DNA from: JANMJD01 sp963828405
GTDB lineage: Bacteria; Actinomycetota; Acidimicrobiia; Acidimicrobiales; Ilumatobacteraceae
DNA: 64,000 nucleotides
Direction: 5' to 3'
Assembly (NCBI GenBank): GCA_963828405.1
Contig: CAWHEG010000002.1
Location: forward strand, 62,001-126,000
Shown: piece by piece, positions 1 through 7,303 of the stretch
Layout: the number at the start of each line of letters is the position of its first letter
Numbering within the stretch: position 1 is the stretch's first letter
Position numbers and translations under genes: made by a program
Notes under the pieces: generated by a model
Database searches by the model: none
The model's input: only the letters and a program-made list of their open reading frames with translations
What the model was told of the DNA's origin: nothing

Positions 1-780
1 TTCGGACCCGACCGGCGCGAGTTCGTCCTCCATCGCACCGACCAGCCGCTCGACGGCCAGACCGATCCGCTGCGCGGTTTCGAACGGCTGGCGATCACCA
101 CCCTGTTCGGCACGAAGACGTCGATCACCAACGATGACATCGACGCCTGGGCCACCGCCGATCCGGCGCGGGCCAAGGCGTTCGCCGCCTCGTTGACCGC
201 CGCGGTGAAGCGGGAGTTCGACGACCGTCACTACGTCGCCACCCGCACCGGTGCCGGGATGAAGGCGGTCGCCCTGCTGGCCGGGGCGGTCGCCCTGCTC
301 GGCGTCGTCAGCCTGCTGCTCGGCACCCGCCTCGGCTGGGTGGCGATCGGCGTGGCCGCCGCCGTGCTGGTCGGCGGGGCGATCGTCGTCCGGAACCGCA
401 CCCAGGCCGGAGCGGACGCGGCGGCCAAGGCCACCGGACTGAAGAAGTACATCGAGGACTTCTCGCAGCTCGCCGACGCACCGGTGGGCCACCTCGTTCT
501 CTGGGAGCGCTTCCTGGTCTTCGCCGTGGCCTTCGGAGTCGCCGACAAGCTGCTCGACGGCCTCCAGACCCGTCTGCCTGCGCTGCTCGCCGACCCCCGG
601 TTCGGGATGTGGTACGTGGGCCCCGCCGGGCCGGGCAGACTCCGGCCGATCGACCGGTTCCCGGCATCGTTCGGCGGGCACACCGCCGCGGTCGTCGCCC
701 CTTCGAAGAGCGGTTCGGGGGGCGGGTTCTCGTCCGGCGGTGGCGGCGGTGGCGGTGGAGGCGGTTTCGGCGCCCGCTGA
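1..780 (+). CDS. DUF2207-like membrane protein, C-terminal part (5' end outside window)
   Basis: The frame is open from the first base, so this is the last 259 residues of a longer protein. Two hydrophobic segments lie next to each other (around bases 259-320 and 337-390). They are followed by a soluble stretch and a glycine/serine tail ending in ten consecutive glycines and FGAR. Two central helices plus a Gly-rich C-terminus is the known layout of the DUF2207 (YciQ-like) predicted membrane protein family, whose function is unknown. The first in-frame start-like codon (TTG, base 193) is internal, because the upstream residues (for example FERLAITTLFGTKTSI) also look coding. The family assignment is by layout rather than by a diagnostic motif. 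Confidence 0.7.
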   Translation, partial: FGPDRREFVLHRTDQPLDGQTDPLRGFERLAITTLFGTKTSITNDDIDAWATADPARAKAFAASLTAAVKREFDDRHYVATRTGAGMKAVALLAGAVALLGVVSLLLGTRLGWVAIGVAAAVLVGGAIVVRNRTQAGADAAAKATGLKKYIEDFSQLADAPVGHLVLWERFLVFAVAFGVADKLLDGLQTRLPALLADPRFGMWYVGPAGPGRLRPIDRFPASFGGHTAAVVAPSKSGSGGGFSSGGGGGGGGGGFGAR

Positions 781-827
781 CCCCCGGTCCGCCCGGTCGG
801 GGGCCGGTCCAATACCCTCGACGTTCC

Positions 828-1871
828 ATGGGAATCCGTCTCGACCCTTCCGACGAGTACACCCACGATCTCGGCCCCGAACCGAACTTCAACGAGAGCA
901 TGTACATCAACGCCTTCGACCCGGCCGGCCAGGTCGGGGGGTGGTTCCGACTCGGCAACCGGGCCAACGAGGGGTACGCGGAGATGACCGTCTGTCTGTA
1001 CCTGCCCGCCGCGGCGGACAGCGATCGGCGTCGGGTCGGCTTCATGTTCAAGCGCCCGGGGATCGAGCACAACCACGCCCTCGATGCCGGCGGTCTCAGC
1101 TGGACGATGGTCACCCCGTTCGAGGAGTTGCACGTCGACTACCGCGGCAACGTGGTCGTCCTCGACGACCCGTTGCAGATGGCCGATCCGAAGCGGGCCT
1201 TTGCCGACAACCCGCACGAGACGTGCCACGTCCATCTCGAGTTCACCGGCCAGGGTCGGTCGTCGATGTTCGGCGGCGAGCCCGACACGCCGCACGAGAC
1301 CGCGGGCGAGGAGTTCGCCAAGGGTCACTACGAGCAGCTCGTCGAGGCTCGCGGGACGATCCGCGTCGGCACCGAGGAATGGGAGATCGCCGGTTTCGGG
1401 CTGCGCGACCACTCGTGGGGTCCGCGGTACTGGCAGGCGCCGTGGTACTACCGCTGGCTCACGGCCAACTTCGGCCCTGAGCTCGGCTTCATGGCCAGCC
1501 GGGTCGCCAAGCAGCATGGGCCGGGCACGCGCGGCGGGTTCGTCTGGGAGGACGGCAAGATGCACCTGTGCGACCACGCCGAGGTGTCCACCGATTTCGC
1601 CGGGGAAGGCAGCTACCACCGGGGCGTCAGCGGCGTGCTGCGCTCGAGCCGGTCCGGGCGCGAGTGGCGGTTCAGCGGCGAGGTGCTCGACCTCATCCCG
1701 TTGCGCAACCGCCGCCGGACGCCCGACGGCGAGTGGTTGACCACCCGGATCAGCGAGGGGATGACCCGCTGGACCATCGAGTCGGAGCCGCATCGCGGTG
1801 CCGTCGGCTACGGGTTGTCGGAGTACCTCGACCAGATCGTCGAGGGTGAACCCGTCGGGCTCGCCGAGTAG
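828..1871 (+). CDS. DUF7064/7065-like protein (AttH/hydroxyneurosporene-dehydratase-like fold)
   Basis: A 347-residue soluble protein without a signal peptide. The motif DHSWGPRYWQAPWYYRW in the middle, with a preceding AGFGLRDHSWG, resembles the HxWGxR signature of a group of actinobacterial proteins distantly related to AttH and carotenoid hydratases. Many of these are encoded near lipid, steroid or CoA-ester metabolism genes. The ATG at 828 was chosen because the frame further upstream overlaps the Gly-rich tail of the previous gene and reads as Arg-rich shadow sequence. A role with a hydrophobic ligand is plausible from fold similarity only, and no catalytic residues can be assigned. Confidence 0.65.
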   Translation: MGIRLDPSDEYTHDLGPEPNFNESMYINAFDPAGQVGGWFRLGNRANEGYAEMTVCLYLPAAADSDRRRVGFMFKRPGIEHNHALDAGGLSWTMVTPFEELHVDYRGNVVVLDDPLQMADPKRAFADNPHETCHVHLEFTGQGRSSMFGGEPDTPHETAGEEFAKGHYEQLVEARGTIRVGTEEWEIAGFGLRDHSWGPRYWQAPWYYRWLTANFGPELGFMASRVAKQHGPGTRGGFVWEDGKMHLCDHAEVSTDFAGEGSYHRGVSGVLRSSRSGREWRFSGEVLDLIPLRNRRRTPDGEWLTTRISEGMTRWTIESEPHRGAVGYGLSEYLDQIVEGEPVGLAE

Positions 1872-1956
1872 TCGGCCCCCAGGTGCGAAGCCACCATTCC
1901 GACCACCACCGGTAGGGTGCCGGTCGATGTCGGGCGGTGGGACGAGGAGGAACCGG

Positions 1957-4815
1957 ATGCGTAGAACTCTCGTCCTCGGCCTGCTCGCCGGTCTGTGCAT
2001 CCCGGTGACCTCGGCCGCCGCGACCCGCCCGGCGCCGCCCCGCGCAGCCTCCTCCGGGGCGACCCCGCCACCTCCGGCCACGGCGAAGCGCCGGCTGGCG
2101 ATCGACGACCCCGCCCTGCGCGACCAGATGCTCCGCTCGTCGTCGCGGCGTCCCGACGGGCCGTCGCCGACGCTCGACGTCGAGATCCTCCACGACGGCG
2201 ACGAGTCGGACGTCTCCGCCAGGGTCGTCGAGCTCGGCGGTTCCGTCACCGGGCATGCGCCGTCGACGATCGTCCAGGCACGGATGCCGGTGGCCACACT
2301 CCCGGCCCTGGCATCCACGCCGGGCATCGCCTTCGTCCGCCGGCCCGTCGCGGTCAATCGTCGGCCCGGTCCCGACGCCGTGGCGCTCTCGGGCCCCGTG
2401 ACGACCGAGGCCGTGTCGATCATGAACGCCGCCGCCTGGCACAGCGCCGGGAGCACGGGCGCCGGCGTGCGGATCGGGATCATCGACTTCTTCAACGAAT
2501 CGAAGTGGACGACCCAGGTGCACGCCGACGAGGTCCCGGCGGTGTCCGGCACGTTCTGCCTCGCCGAAGGCGCGCCGTGCAGCGTGTGGGATCCGGGCGA
2601 GACCGGCCATGGCAACGCCGTCGCCGAGGTCATCCACGACCTCGCCCCCGACGCCGAGATCTTCCTCGGCCAGGCCGGCACGATCAACGACTCGTACGCC
2701 CTGGTGGACTGGTTCGTGGCCAACGGGGTGACGATCGTCAACCGCTCATTGGGGTCGTCGTACGACGGTCCGGGAGACGGGACCGGCCCGCTCGACGAGC
2801 TGGTCGACTTCGCCGCGGCGCGAGGGATCACGTGGTTCAACTCGGCCGGTAACGAGGGCTTCAGACGGTACTGGCGGGGGCCGTCCACCGACGCCGACGG
2901 CGACGGCTGGATCGAGTTCGGACCCGGCGACGAGTCGCTCGGCGTCAGCGGGGACGGCGGCTGCCTGTCGGTGCTCGGCGCCCGGTGGAACGACTGGGGG
3001 CCGGCATCGCAACGGACCGACTACGACTTCTACATCTTCGCCGGCGAACAGCAGGTCTTCCCGCCGAGCGGCGACGACGGCCCCGACCAGCAGCTCGGCG
3101 CCCCGCCGATCGAGCTCGACGGCATCGAGGGCTGCGAGCCGGATCCAGCCCCGCTGTCGATCCGGGTGAAGCAGTGGGCCGAGGGTTCCGGGGCGGGCGG
3201 CGACGTGCTCGAAGTGCTGATGTACAGCGGTGATCTGGAGTACTCGCAGTCGGCCGGGAGCGCCGCCGGCCCGATCGTCGACAGCAGGAACCGGGCCGTG
3301 CTCGCCGTCGGGGCCATCGATCCGCCGACCACCGGTGGCATCGCCTACTACAGCTCGCAGGGGCCGACCAACGACGGGCGGCGCAAGCCCGACCTGTCCG
3401 CCCCGTCGTGCTTCACGAGCAGCATCTACCGGCTGCTGTCGAGTTGCTTCAACGGCACGTCGGCCGCCTCGCCGGCCGCTGCGGGGATGGCCGCCGTCGT
3501 CCGGTCCGCCGGCCTGGCGTCCACACCGCAGGGCCTCGCCGCGTTGGTCAAGCATCTGGTCGTCGACCGCGGGGCGCCGGGCCCCGACTCGACCTTCGGG
3601 ACCGGCGAGGCCCGGCTCCCGGCGCCCGTCGTCGGTGCGGTGGACGCCCGACCGTCGGTGTTCGTCGGCCTCACACCGACACGTGTCGTCGACACCCGGC
3701 GTGCGATCGGCCCACTCGGGCGAGCCCTCGGCACCGAGGAGATCCTCGACGTGCCGATGGCCGGCGTCGGCCCGGTGCCGGCCGGGGCGACGAGCGTGGC
3801 GATGAACGTCACGGTGGTCGGCGCGGTGACGCAGGGCTACATCCAGGTGCTGCCGACCATGTTCGCCCCGATCGACGCCTCGTCGTCACTCAACCTCGAA
3901 TCGGCCGGCCAGGTGCTGCCCAACTTCCTGATCACCCCGATCGGCGGCGACGGCCGGATCTCGGTCTACGCCCCGAGTGGCGGCGACCTGCTCATCGATG
4001 TGCTCGGCTACTTCCTTCCGGCCGAGGCATCCGCCGCCGGTCGGCTGGTACCGGTGTCGCCGACCCGGGTGCTCGACACCCGCCAACCCGTCTCGCTGCG
4101 GCCCGACATCCTGCCGTCGGGCTGGGTGGATCACCGCCCGGCCGGCGCGGAGGTGGTGCCCGTCGAGTTCCGGGCGGGCAGCGGGGTCCCCACGTCGGGG
4201 GTCGCGGCGGTCGTCCTCAACGTCACAGCCACCGCGGCGGCCGGCGTCGGGTACGTCACCGCCTATCCGTCGGGGGGCGTGGTGCCCGACGCGTCGGTGC
4301 TCAACCTCGTCGGTGGCGCCACGAACGCCAACACCGTCGTCGTGCCGCTCGGACCCGACCGACGGGTGGGCCTCTACACCTCGGTGGGCGCCCACCTCAT
4401 CGTCGACGTGGCCGGCTACTTCACCGATGCCACCACCCCGTCGACGACGTCCGGCCGGTTCACCCCGGTGAGCCCGGCGCGGATCGTCGACACCCGTTCG
4501 AGCGGTGCCCCGCTGGTGTCCGGCGAAGCCCGCTCGCTGGTCGTCGGCGGGCTGGCCGGCATCCCGGGCGTGGGCGCCGACGCGGTGTCCTTCAACGTGA
4601 CGGCGACCGGCACCACCGGCTCCGACGGCTACGTGCAGCTGTGGCCGACGGGCTCGCCGGTGACCACGGAGTTCTCCAACGTCAACTGGACGGCGACGGG
4701 TCAGACCGTAGCCAGCGGTGGGATCGTCAAGATCGGTGCGGGCGCCGGCATCGATGCCCGCAGCTACCAGGGCGCGCACCTGATCCTCGACGTCAACGGC
4801 TACTTCACGAGCTGA
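1957..4815 (+). CDS. secreted subtilisin-like serine protease (S8) with three C-terminal beta-type repeats
   Basis: A 952-residue exported endopeptidase. The ATG at 1957 follows a GAGGAGG ribosome site and opens a clear signal peptide (MRRTLVLGLLAGLCIPVTSA). The S8 triad is visible: Asp177 in VRIGIIDFF, His218 in ETGHGNAV and Ser502 in FNGTSAASPAAAG. After about residue 565 come three copies of a roughly 125-residue module, each opening with PTRVVDTR, PTRVLDTR or PARIVDTR and closing with hydrophobic-D-V-x-GYF. Such modules are common on actinobacterial secreted proteins and probably mediate surface or substrate binding. No LPXTG motif or terminal membrane helix follows, so the product is probably released or held by the repeats. 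The gene overlaps the 3' end of convergent nudC by 11 bp. Confidence 0.9.
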   Translation: MRRTLVLGLLAGLCIPVTSAAATRPAPPRAASSGATPPPPATAKRRLAIDDPALRDQMLRSSSRRPDGPSPTLDVEILHDGDESDVSARVVELGGSVTGHAPSTIVQARMPVATLPALASTPGIAFVRRPVAVNRRPGPDAVALSGPVTTEAVSIMNAAAWHSAGSTGAGVRIGIIDFFNESKWTTQVHADEVPAVSGTFCLAEGAPCSVWDPGETGHGNAVAEVIHDLAPDAEIFLGQAGTINDSYALVDWFVANGVTIVNRSLGSSYDGPGDGTGPLDELVDFAAARGITWFNSAGNEGFRRYWRGPSTDADGDGWIEFGPGDESLGVSGDGGCLSVLGARWNDWGPASQRTDYDFYIFAGEQQVFPPSGDDGPDQQLGAPPIELDGIEGCEPDPAPLSIRVKQWAEGSGAGGDVLEVLMYSGDLEYSQSAGSAAGPIVDSRNRAVLAVGAIDPPTTGGIAYYSSQGPTNDGRRKPDLSAPSCFTSSIYRLLSSCFNGTSAASPAAAGMAAVVRSAGLASTPQGLAALVKHLVVDRGAPGPDSTFGTGEARLPAPVVGAVDARPSVFVGLTPTRVVDTRRAIGPLGRALGTEEILDVPMAGVGPVPAGATSVAMNVTVVGAVTQGYIQVLPTMFAPIDASSSLNLESAGQVLPNFLITPIGGDGRISVYAPSGGDLLIDVLGYFLPAEASAAGRLVPVSPTRVLDTRQPVSLRPDILPSGWVDHRPAGAEVVPVEFRAGSGVPTSGVAAVVLNVTATAAAGVGYVTAYPSGGVVPDASVLNLVGGATNANTVVVPLGPDRRVGLYTSVGAHLIVDVAGYFTDATTPSTTSGRFTPVSPARIVDTRSSGAPLVSGEARSLVVGGLAGIPGVGADAVSFNVTATGTTGSDGYVQLWPTGSPVTTEFSNVNWTATGQTVASGGIVKIGAGAGIDARSYQGAHLILDVNGYFTS

Positions 4816-5581
4816 GCCACTCGTCGATCAGCCGCCGGGCGATCGAGATCGGCGGCGGGATGCTCGGCAGCGCGTCGCGCCCGTACCATCCGGCGTCGAC
4901 GATCTCGCTGGGATCGATCTCGATCTCCCCGCCGGCCCATTCGGCCCGGAAGCCGAGCATCAGTGAGTGGGGGAACGGCCAGGGCTGGCTGCCCCGGTAC
5001 CCGACGGCGTCGACCAGGACACCGACCTCCTCGAAAACCTCGCGCCGCACGGCCTGCTCGAGGTTCTCGCCGGGCTCGACGAACCCGGCCAGGCACGAGT
5101 AGGTCGGCCCCCGGAACTGCACACCACGGGCGAGCAGCGCCTCGGCGCCGTCGTGGCGGGTGACCAGGGTGATGATCGCCGGGGCGAGCCGCGGAAAGGC
5201 GAGCAGGCGACAGGTGGGACAGCGCATCGCCCGTTCCCCCCCGGCGAGCTCGGTCTCGGCGCCGCACCGGCCGCAGAACCGGTGGGTTCGTGCCCAGTCG
5301 ACCAGTTGGACGGCCCGGCCGGCGATCAGCCAGTCGGTCTCTCCGGCCAGACCGAAGTAGCTGTACAGATCGATGGCGGCGCCATCGGCAGGGTCCTCCC
5401 CCGCCGGCACGTCCACCGCCCAGCACGGGGCGTCGTCCAGCATGCCGAGGAAGTGCACGGCCCAGTCGGGCTGGGATGGCGCCGACTCGACCCACACCGC
5501 GGACCCGACGACATGGAAGTAGCGGGCGCTGCGAGCGTCGTGGTCGGGCGCGGGGTTCAACGACGGTACGAATCTCGGCAT
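4805..5581 (-). CDS. nudC: NADH pyrophosphatase / decapping Nudix hydrolase NudC
   Basis: A 258-residue cytoplasmic Nudix enzyme that hydrolyses NAD(H) to NMN(H) plus AMP. NudC family members can also remove NAD caps from RNA. A four-Cys zinc ribbon is present (FCGRCG about 25 residues before CPTCRLLAFPRLAP). It is followed by the Nudix box, which contains GFVEPGENLEQAV and RREVFEEVGV. The NudC-specific SQPWPFPHS motif comes right after the box and separates it from other Nudix enzymes. The start MPRFVPSL at 5581 was preferred because 19 further upstream in-frame residues would run into the promoter of the divergent thiolase gene, only 22 bp away. Confidence 0.92.
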   Translation of the reverse strand: MPRFVPSLNPAPDHDARSARYFHVVGSAVWVESAPSQPDWAVHFLGMLDDAPCWAVDVPAGEDPADGAAIDLYSYFGLAGETDWLIAGRAVQLVDWARTHRFCGRCGAETELAGGERAMRCPTCRLLAFPRLAPAIITLVTRHDGAEALLARGVQFRGPTYSCLAGFVEPGENLEQAVRREVFEEVGVLVDAVGYRGSQPWPFPHSLMLGFRAEWAGGEIEIDPSEIVDAGWYGRDALPSIPPPISIARRLIDEWLSS

Positions 5582-5603
5582 CGGCCGATCGTAGGATCGG
5601 GCG

Positions 5604-6782
5604 ATGCACAACGTGGTCATCGTCGACGCCGTCCGCACCCCGATCGGCAGGCGCGGCGGTGGGCTGTCGACGGTTCACCCGGCCGACCTGCTGGGCCGGG
5701 TCCAGCGGGCGCTCGTCGAACGCACGGGCATCGACCCGGCGGCCGTCGAGCAGGTCGTCGGAGGCTGCGTCAGCCAGGTCGGCGAGCAGAGCTTCAACGT
5801 CACGCGCACGGCCTGGCTGGCCGCCGGCCTGCCCCTCACCACGGCGGCGACCACCGTCGACACGCAATGCGGGTCGTCGCAGCAGGCCACCAACCTGGCC
5901 GCCGGACTGATCGGCTCGGGGGCCGTCGACGTGGCGATGGCCTGCGGCGTCGAACTGATGAGCCGGGTGCCGATCGGCTCGAACTCCTCCAAGAAGCTCG
6001 GCCTCGGCGTTCCGATCCCCAAGCCCTACTTCGCCGAGTACGAGTTCACCTCGCAGTTCGAGGGGGCGGAACGGATCGCCGAGCGTTGGGGGATCAGTCG
6101 CGACGACGCCGACCGATTCGGCCTGGCCTCCCAGGAGCGGGCGGCGCGCGCCTGGGCCGAGGACCGCTTTGCCGGGCAGTGGATCGCCGTCGAGGCGCCG
6201 GACCCCGACGAGGACGGGGCACCGAGCGGCACGACCCACGTCGTCAGCCGTGACGAGGGCATCCGCGAGTCGTCACTCGACAAGCTCGCCGGGCTCAAGC
6301 CGGTGGGCCGCCCCGATGGGGTGCACACGGCGGGCAACTCGTCGCAGATCTCCGACGGCGCGGCGGCGGTGCTGATGATGACCGAGGCGAGGGCCGCCGA
6401 ACTGGGCCTCACCCCGCGGGCCCGGATCGTCGACAGCTGCCTCGTCGGCGTCGACCCGGTGCTGATGTTGACCGGTCCGATCGACGCCACCCGGCGGCTG
6501 CTCGACCGCAGCCGGCTGTCGATCGACGACATCGACACGTTCGAGATCAACGAGGCCTTCGCCTCGGTGGTGCTGGCATGGGCCAAGGAGGTCGGCGCCG
6601 ACCTGGCCCGGACCAATCCCAACGGAGGCGCCATCGCCCTCGGTCATCCGCTCGGCGCCACCGGCGCGTTCCTGCTGACCAAGGCGCTCACCGAGTTGGA
6701 GCGAGCAGGCGGACGCTACGGCCTGGTGTCGATGTGCTGCGGTGGCGGCCTCGGAACGGGCACGCTCATCGAGCGTTGCTGA
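5604..6782 (+). CDS. acetyl-CoA acetyltransferase, FadA5-like (steroid side-chain type) thiolase
   Basis: A 392-residue thiolase, full length for the family. The acylation cysteine is Cys89 in DTQCGSSQQA. The general-base motifs NEAFASVVLAWAKE, GGAIALGHPLGATGA and the second catalytic Cys in MCCGGG are all intact. The QCGSxQQA segment, the QFEGAERIAERWGIS region and the TAGNSSQISDGAAAVL block match my recollection of Mycobacterium FadA5, the thiolase of cholesterol side-chain degradation. Specificity for a steroid-derived or branched beta-ketoacyl-CoA is therefore possible but not proved. No other beta-oxidation gene lies next to it. It is transcribed divergently from nudC across 22 bp. Confidence 0.9.
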   Translation: MHNVVIVDAVRTPIGRRGGGLSTVHPADLLGRVQRALVERTGIDPAAVEQVVGGCVSQVGEQSFNVTRTAWLAAGLPLTTAATTVDTQCGSSQQATNLAAGLIGSGAVDVAMACGVELMSRVPIGSNSSKKLGLGVPIPKPYFAEYEFTSQFEGAERIAERWGISRDDADRFGLASQERAARAWAEDRFAGQWIAVEAPDPDEDGAPSGTTHVVSRDEGIRESSLDKLAGLKPVGRPDGVHTAGNSSQISDGAAAVLMMTEARAAELGLTPRARIVDSCLVGVDPVLMLTGPIDATRRLLDRSRLSIDDIDTFEINEAFASVVLAWAKEVGADLARTNPNGGAIALGHPLGATGAFLLTKALTELERAGGRYGLVSMCCGGGLGTGTLIERC

Positions 6783-6815
6783 CGCCGGCGGGCCGGTCAG
6801 CCCACCGGTACGGGC

Positions 6816-7181
6816 TCAGACGGCAGCGGGCCGGCGACGGCGCGCGGCGAGCACGACGCCCGTGCCGGCGACGAGGGCGGCCGCGCCCACCTGGAGCGCG
6901 ACGGCGGTGCTGCCGCCCGTGGTGGGCAGGGCCGGCGGCTGGGTCGGCTCGGCCGGCCGGGTCGGCTGGGTCGGCTCGGCCGGCCGGGTCGGCTGGGTCG
7001 GGGCGACCGGGATGGTGGTCGCCACGGTCACCGGGGGTCGGGTCGTCGACGTCGGGCCCGGGGGAAGGCCGTCGACGACCGTGGTGTCCGGCGGGTAGAC
7101 GGAGGCCGAGGCCGCATCCGCCGTGGCCATCCCGCCGATCGCCGACAGGGCTACCGCGCCCGCATACAGCAACTTTCTCAT
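6816..7181 (-). CDS. small LPXTG-type surface protein with Pro-rich repeat stalk
   Basis: A 121-residue exported protein. An N-terminal signal peptide (MRKLLYAGAVALSAIGGMAT) precedes a Pro/Thr-rich stalk in which PTQPTRPAE is repeated exactly. A canonical sortase sorting signal closes the protein: LPTTG, a hydrophobic helix and an RRRR tail. Sortase would attach it to the cell wall or to a pilin-like partner, but no sortase gene lies in the window. The start codon is supported by a GGAGGAAG ribosome site. There is no folded domain between signal and anchor, so it is probably a spacer or display peptide. Confidence 0.8.
   Translation of the reverse strand: MRKLLYAGAVALSAIGGMATADAASASVYPPDTTVVDGLPPGPTSTTRPPVTVATTIPVAPTQPTRPAEPTQPTRPAEPTQPPALPTTGGSTAVALQVGAAALVAGTGVVLAARRRRPAAV
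6941..6994. repeat. 27-bp perfect tandem duplication inside the LPXTG gene
   Basis: Two identical 27-bp units (6941-6967 and 6968-6994) are followed by a partial third. Each encodes nine residues of the Pro/Thr stalk (PTQPTRPAE on the minus strand). Unit length is a multiple of three, so copy-number change would alter stalk length without breaking the frame. Confidence 0.85.
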
Positions 7182-7303
7182 GAACTTCCTCCGCCTCGTA
7201 CAGTGCTACTCGAACACTCACAGTATATGTCGTCTCTGTCGGTGTCCAAATAGACAGATCGAACCATGTACAGGTGGTGGTCGAACTCGGATAAGCTCAC
7301 CGT
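7182..7303. promoter_or_regulatory. divergent promoter region, LPXTG gene / DUF4012 gene
   Basis: A 122-bp spacer between two divergently transcribed surface or membrane genes. It is noticeably richer in A+T than its neighbours (for example around 7218-7260), as expected for back-to-back promoters. No confident -35/-10 pair or operator could be assigned by eye. Confidence 0.4.

Noticed and set aside
781..804. Possible terminator after the DUF2207 gene (CCCCCG/CGGGGG stem)
   Set aside because: Six-base stem with an 11-base GC-rich loop and no U-tract; common by chance in this G+C-rich sequence.
231..2888. An 885-codon open frame antisense to the first three genes
   Set aside because: It is Pro/Ala/Arg-rich with no domain and lies wholly across well-supported plus-strand genes. 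High G+C makes long antisense frames common.
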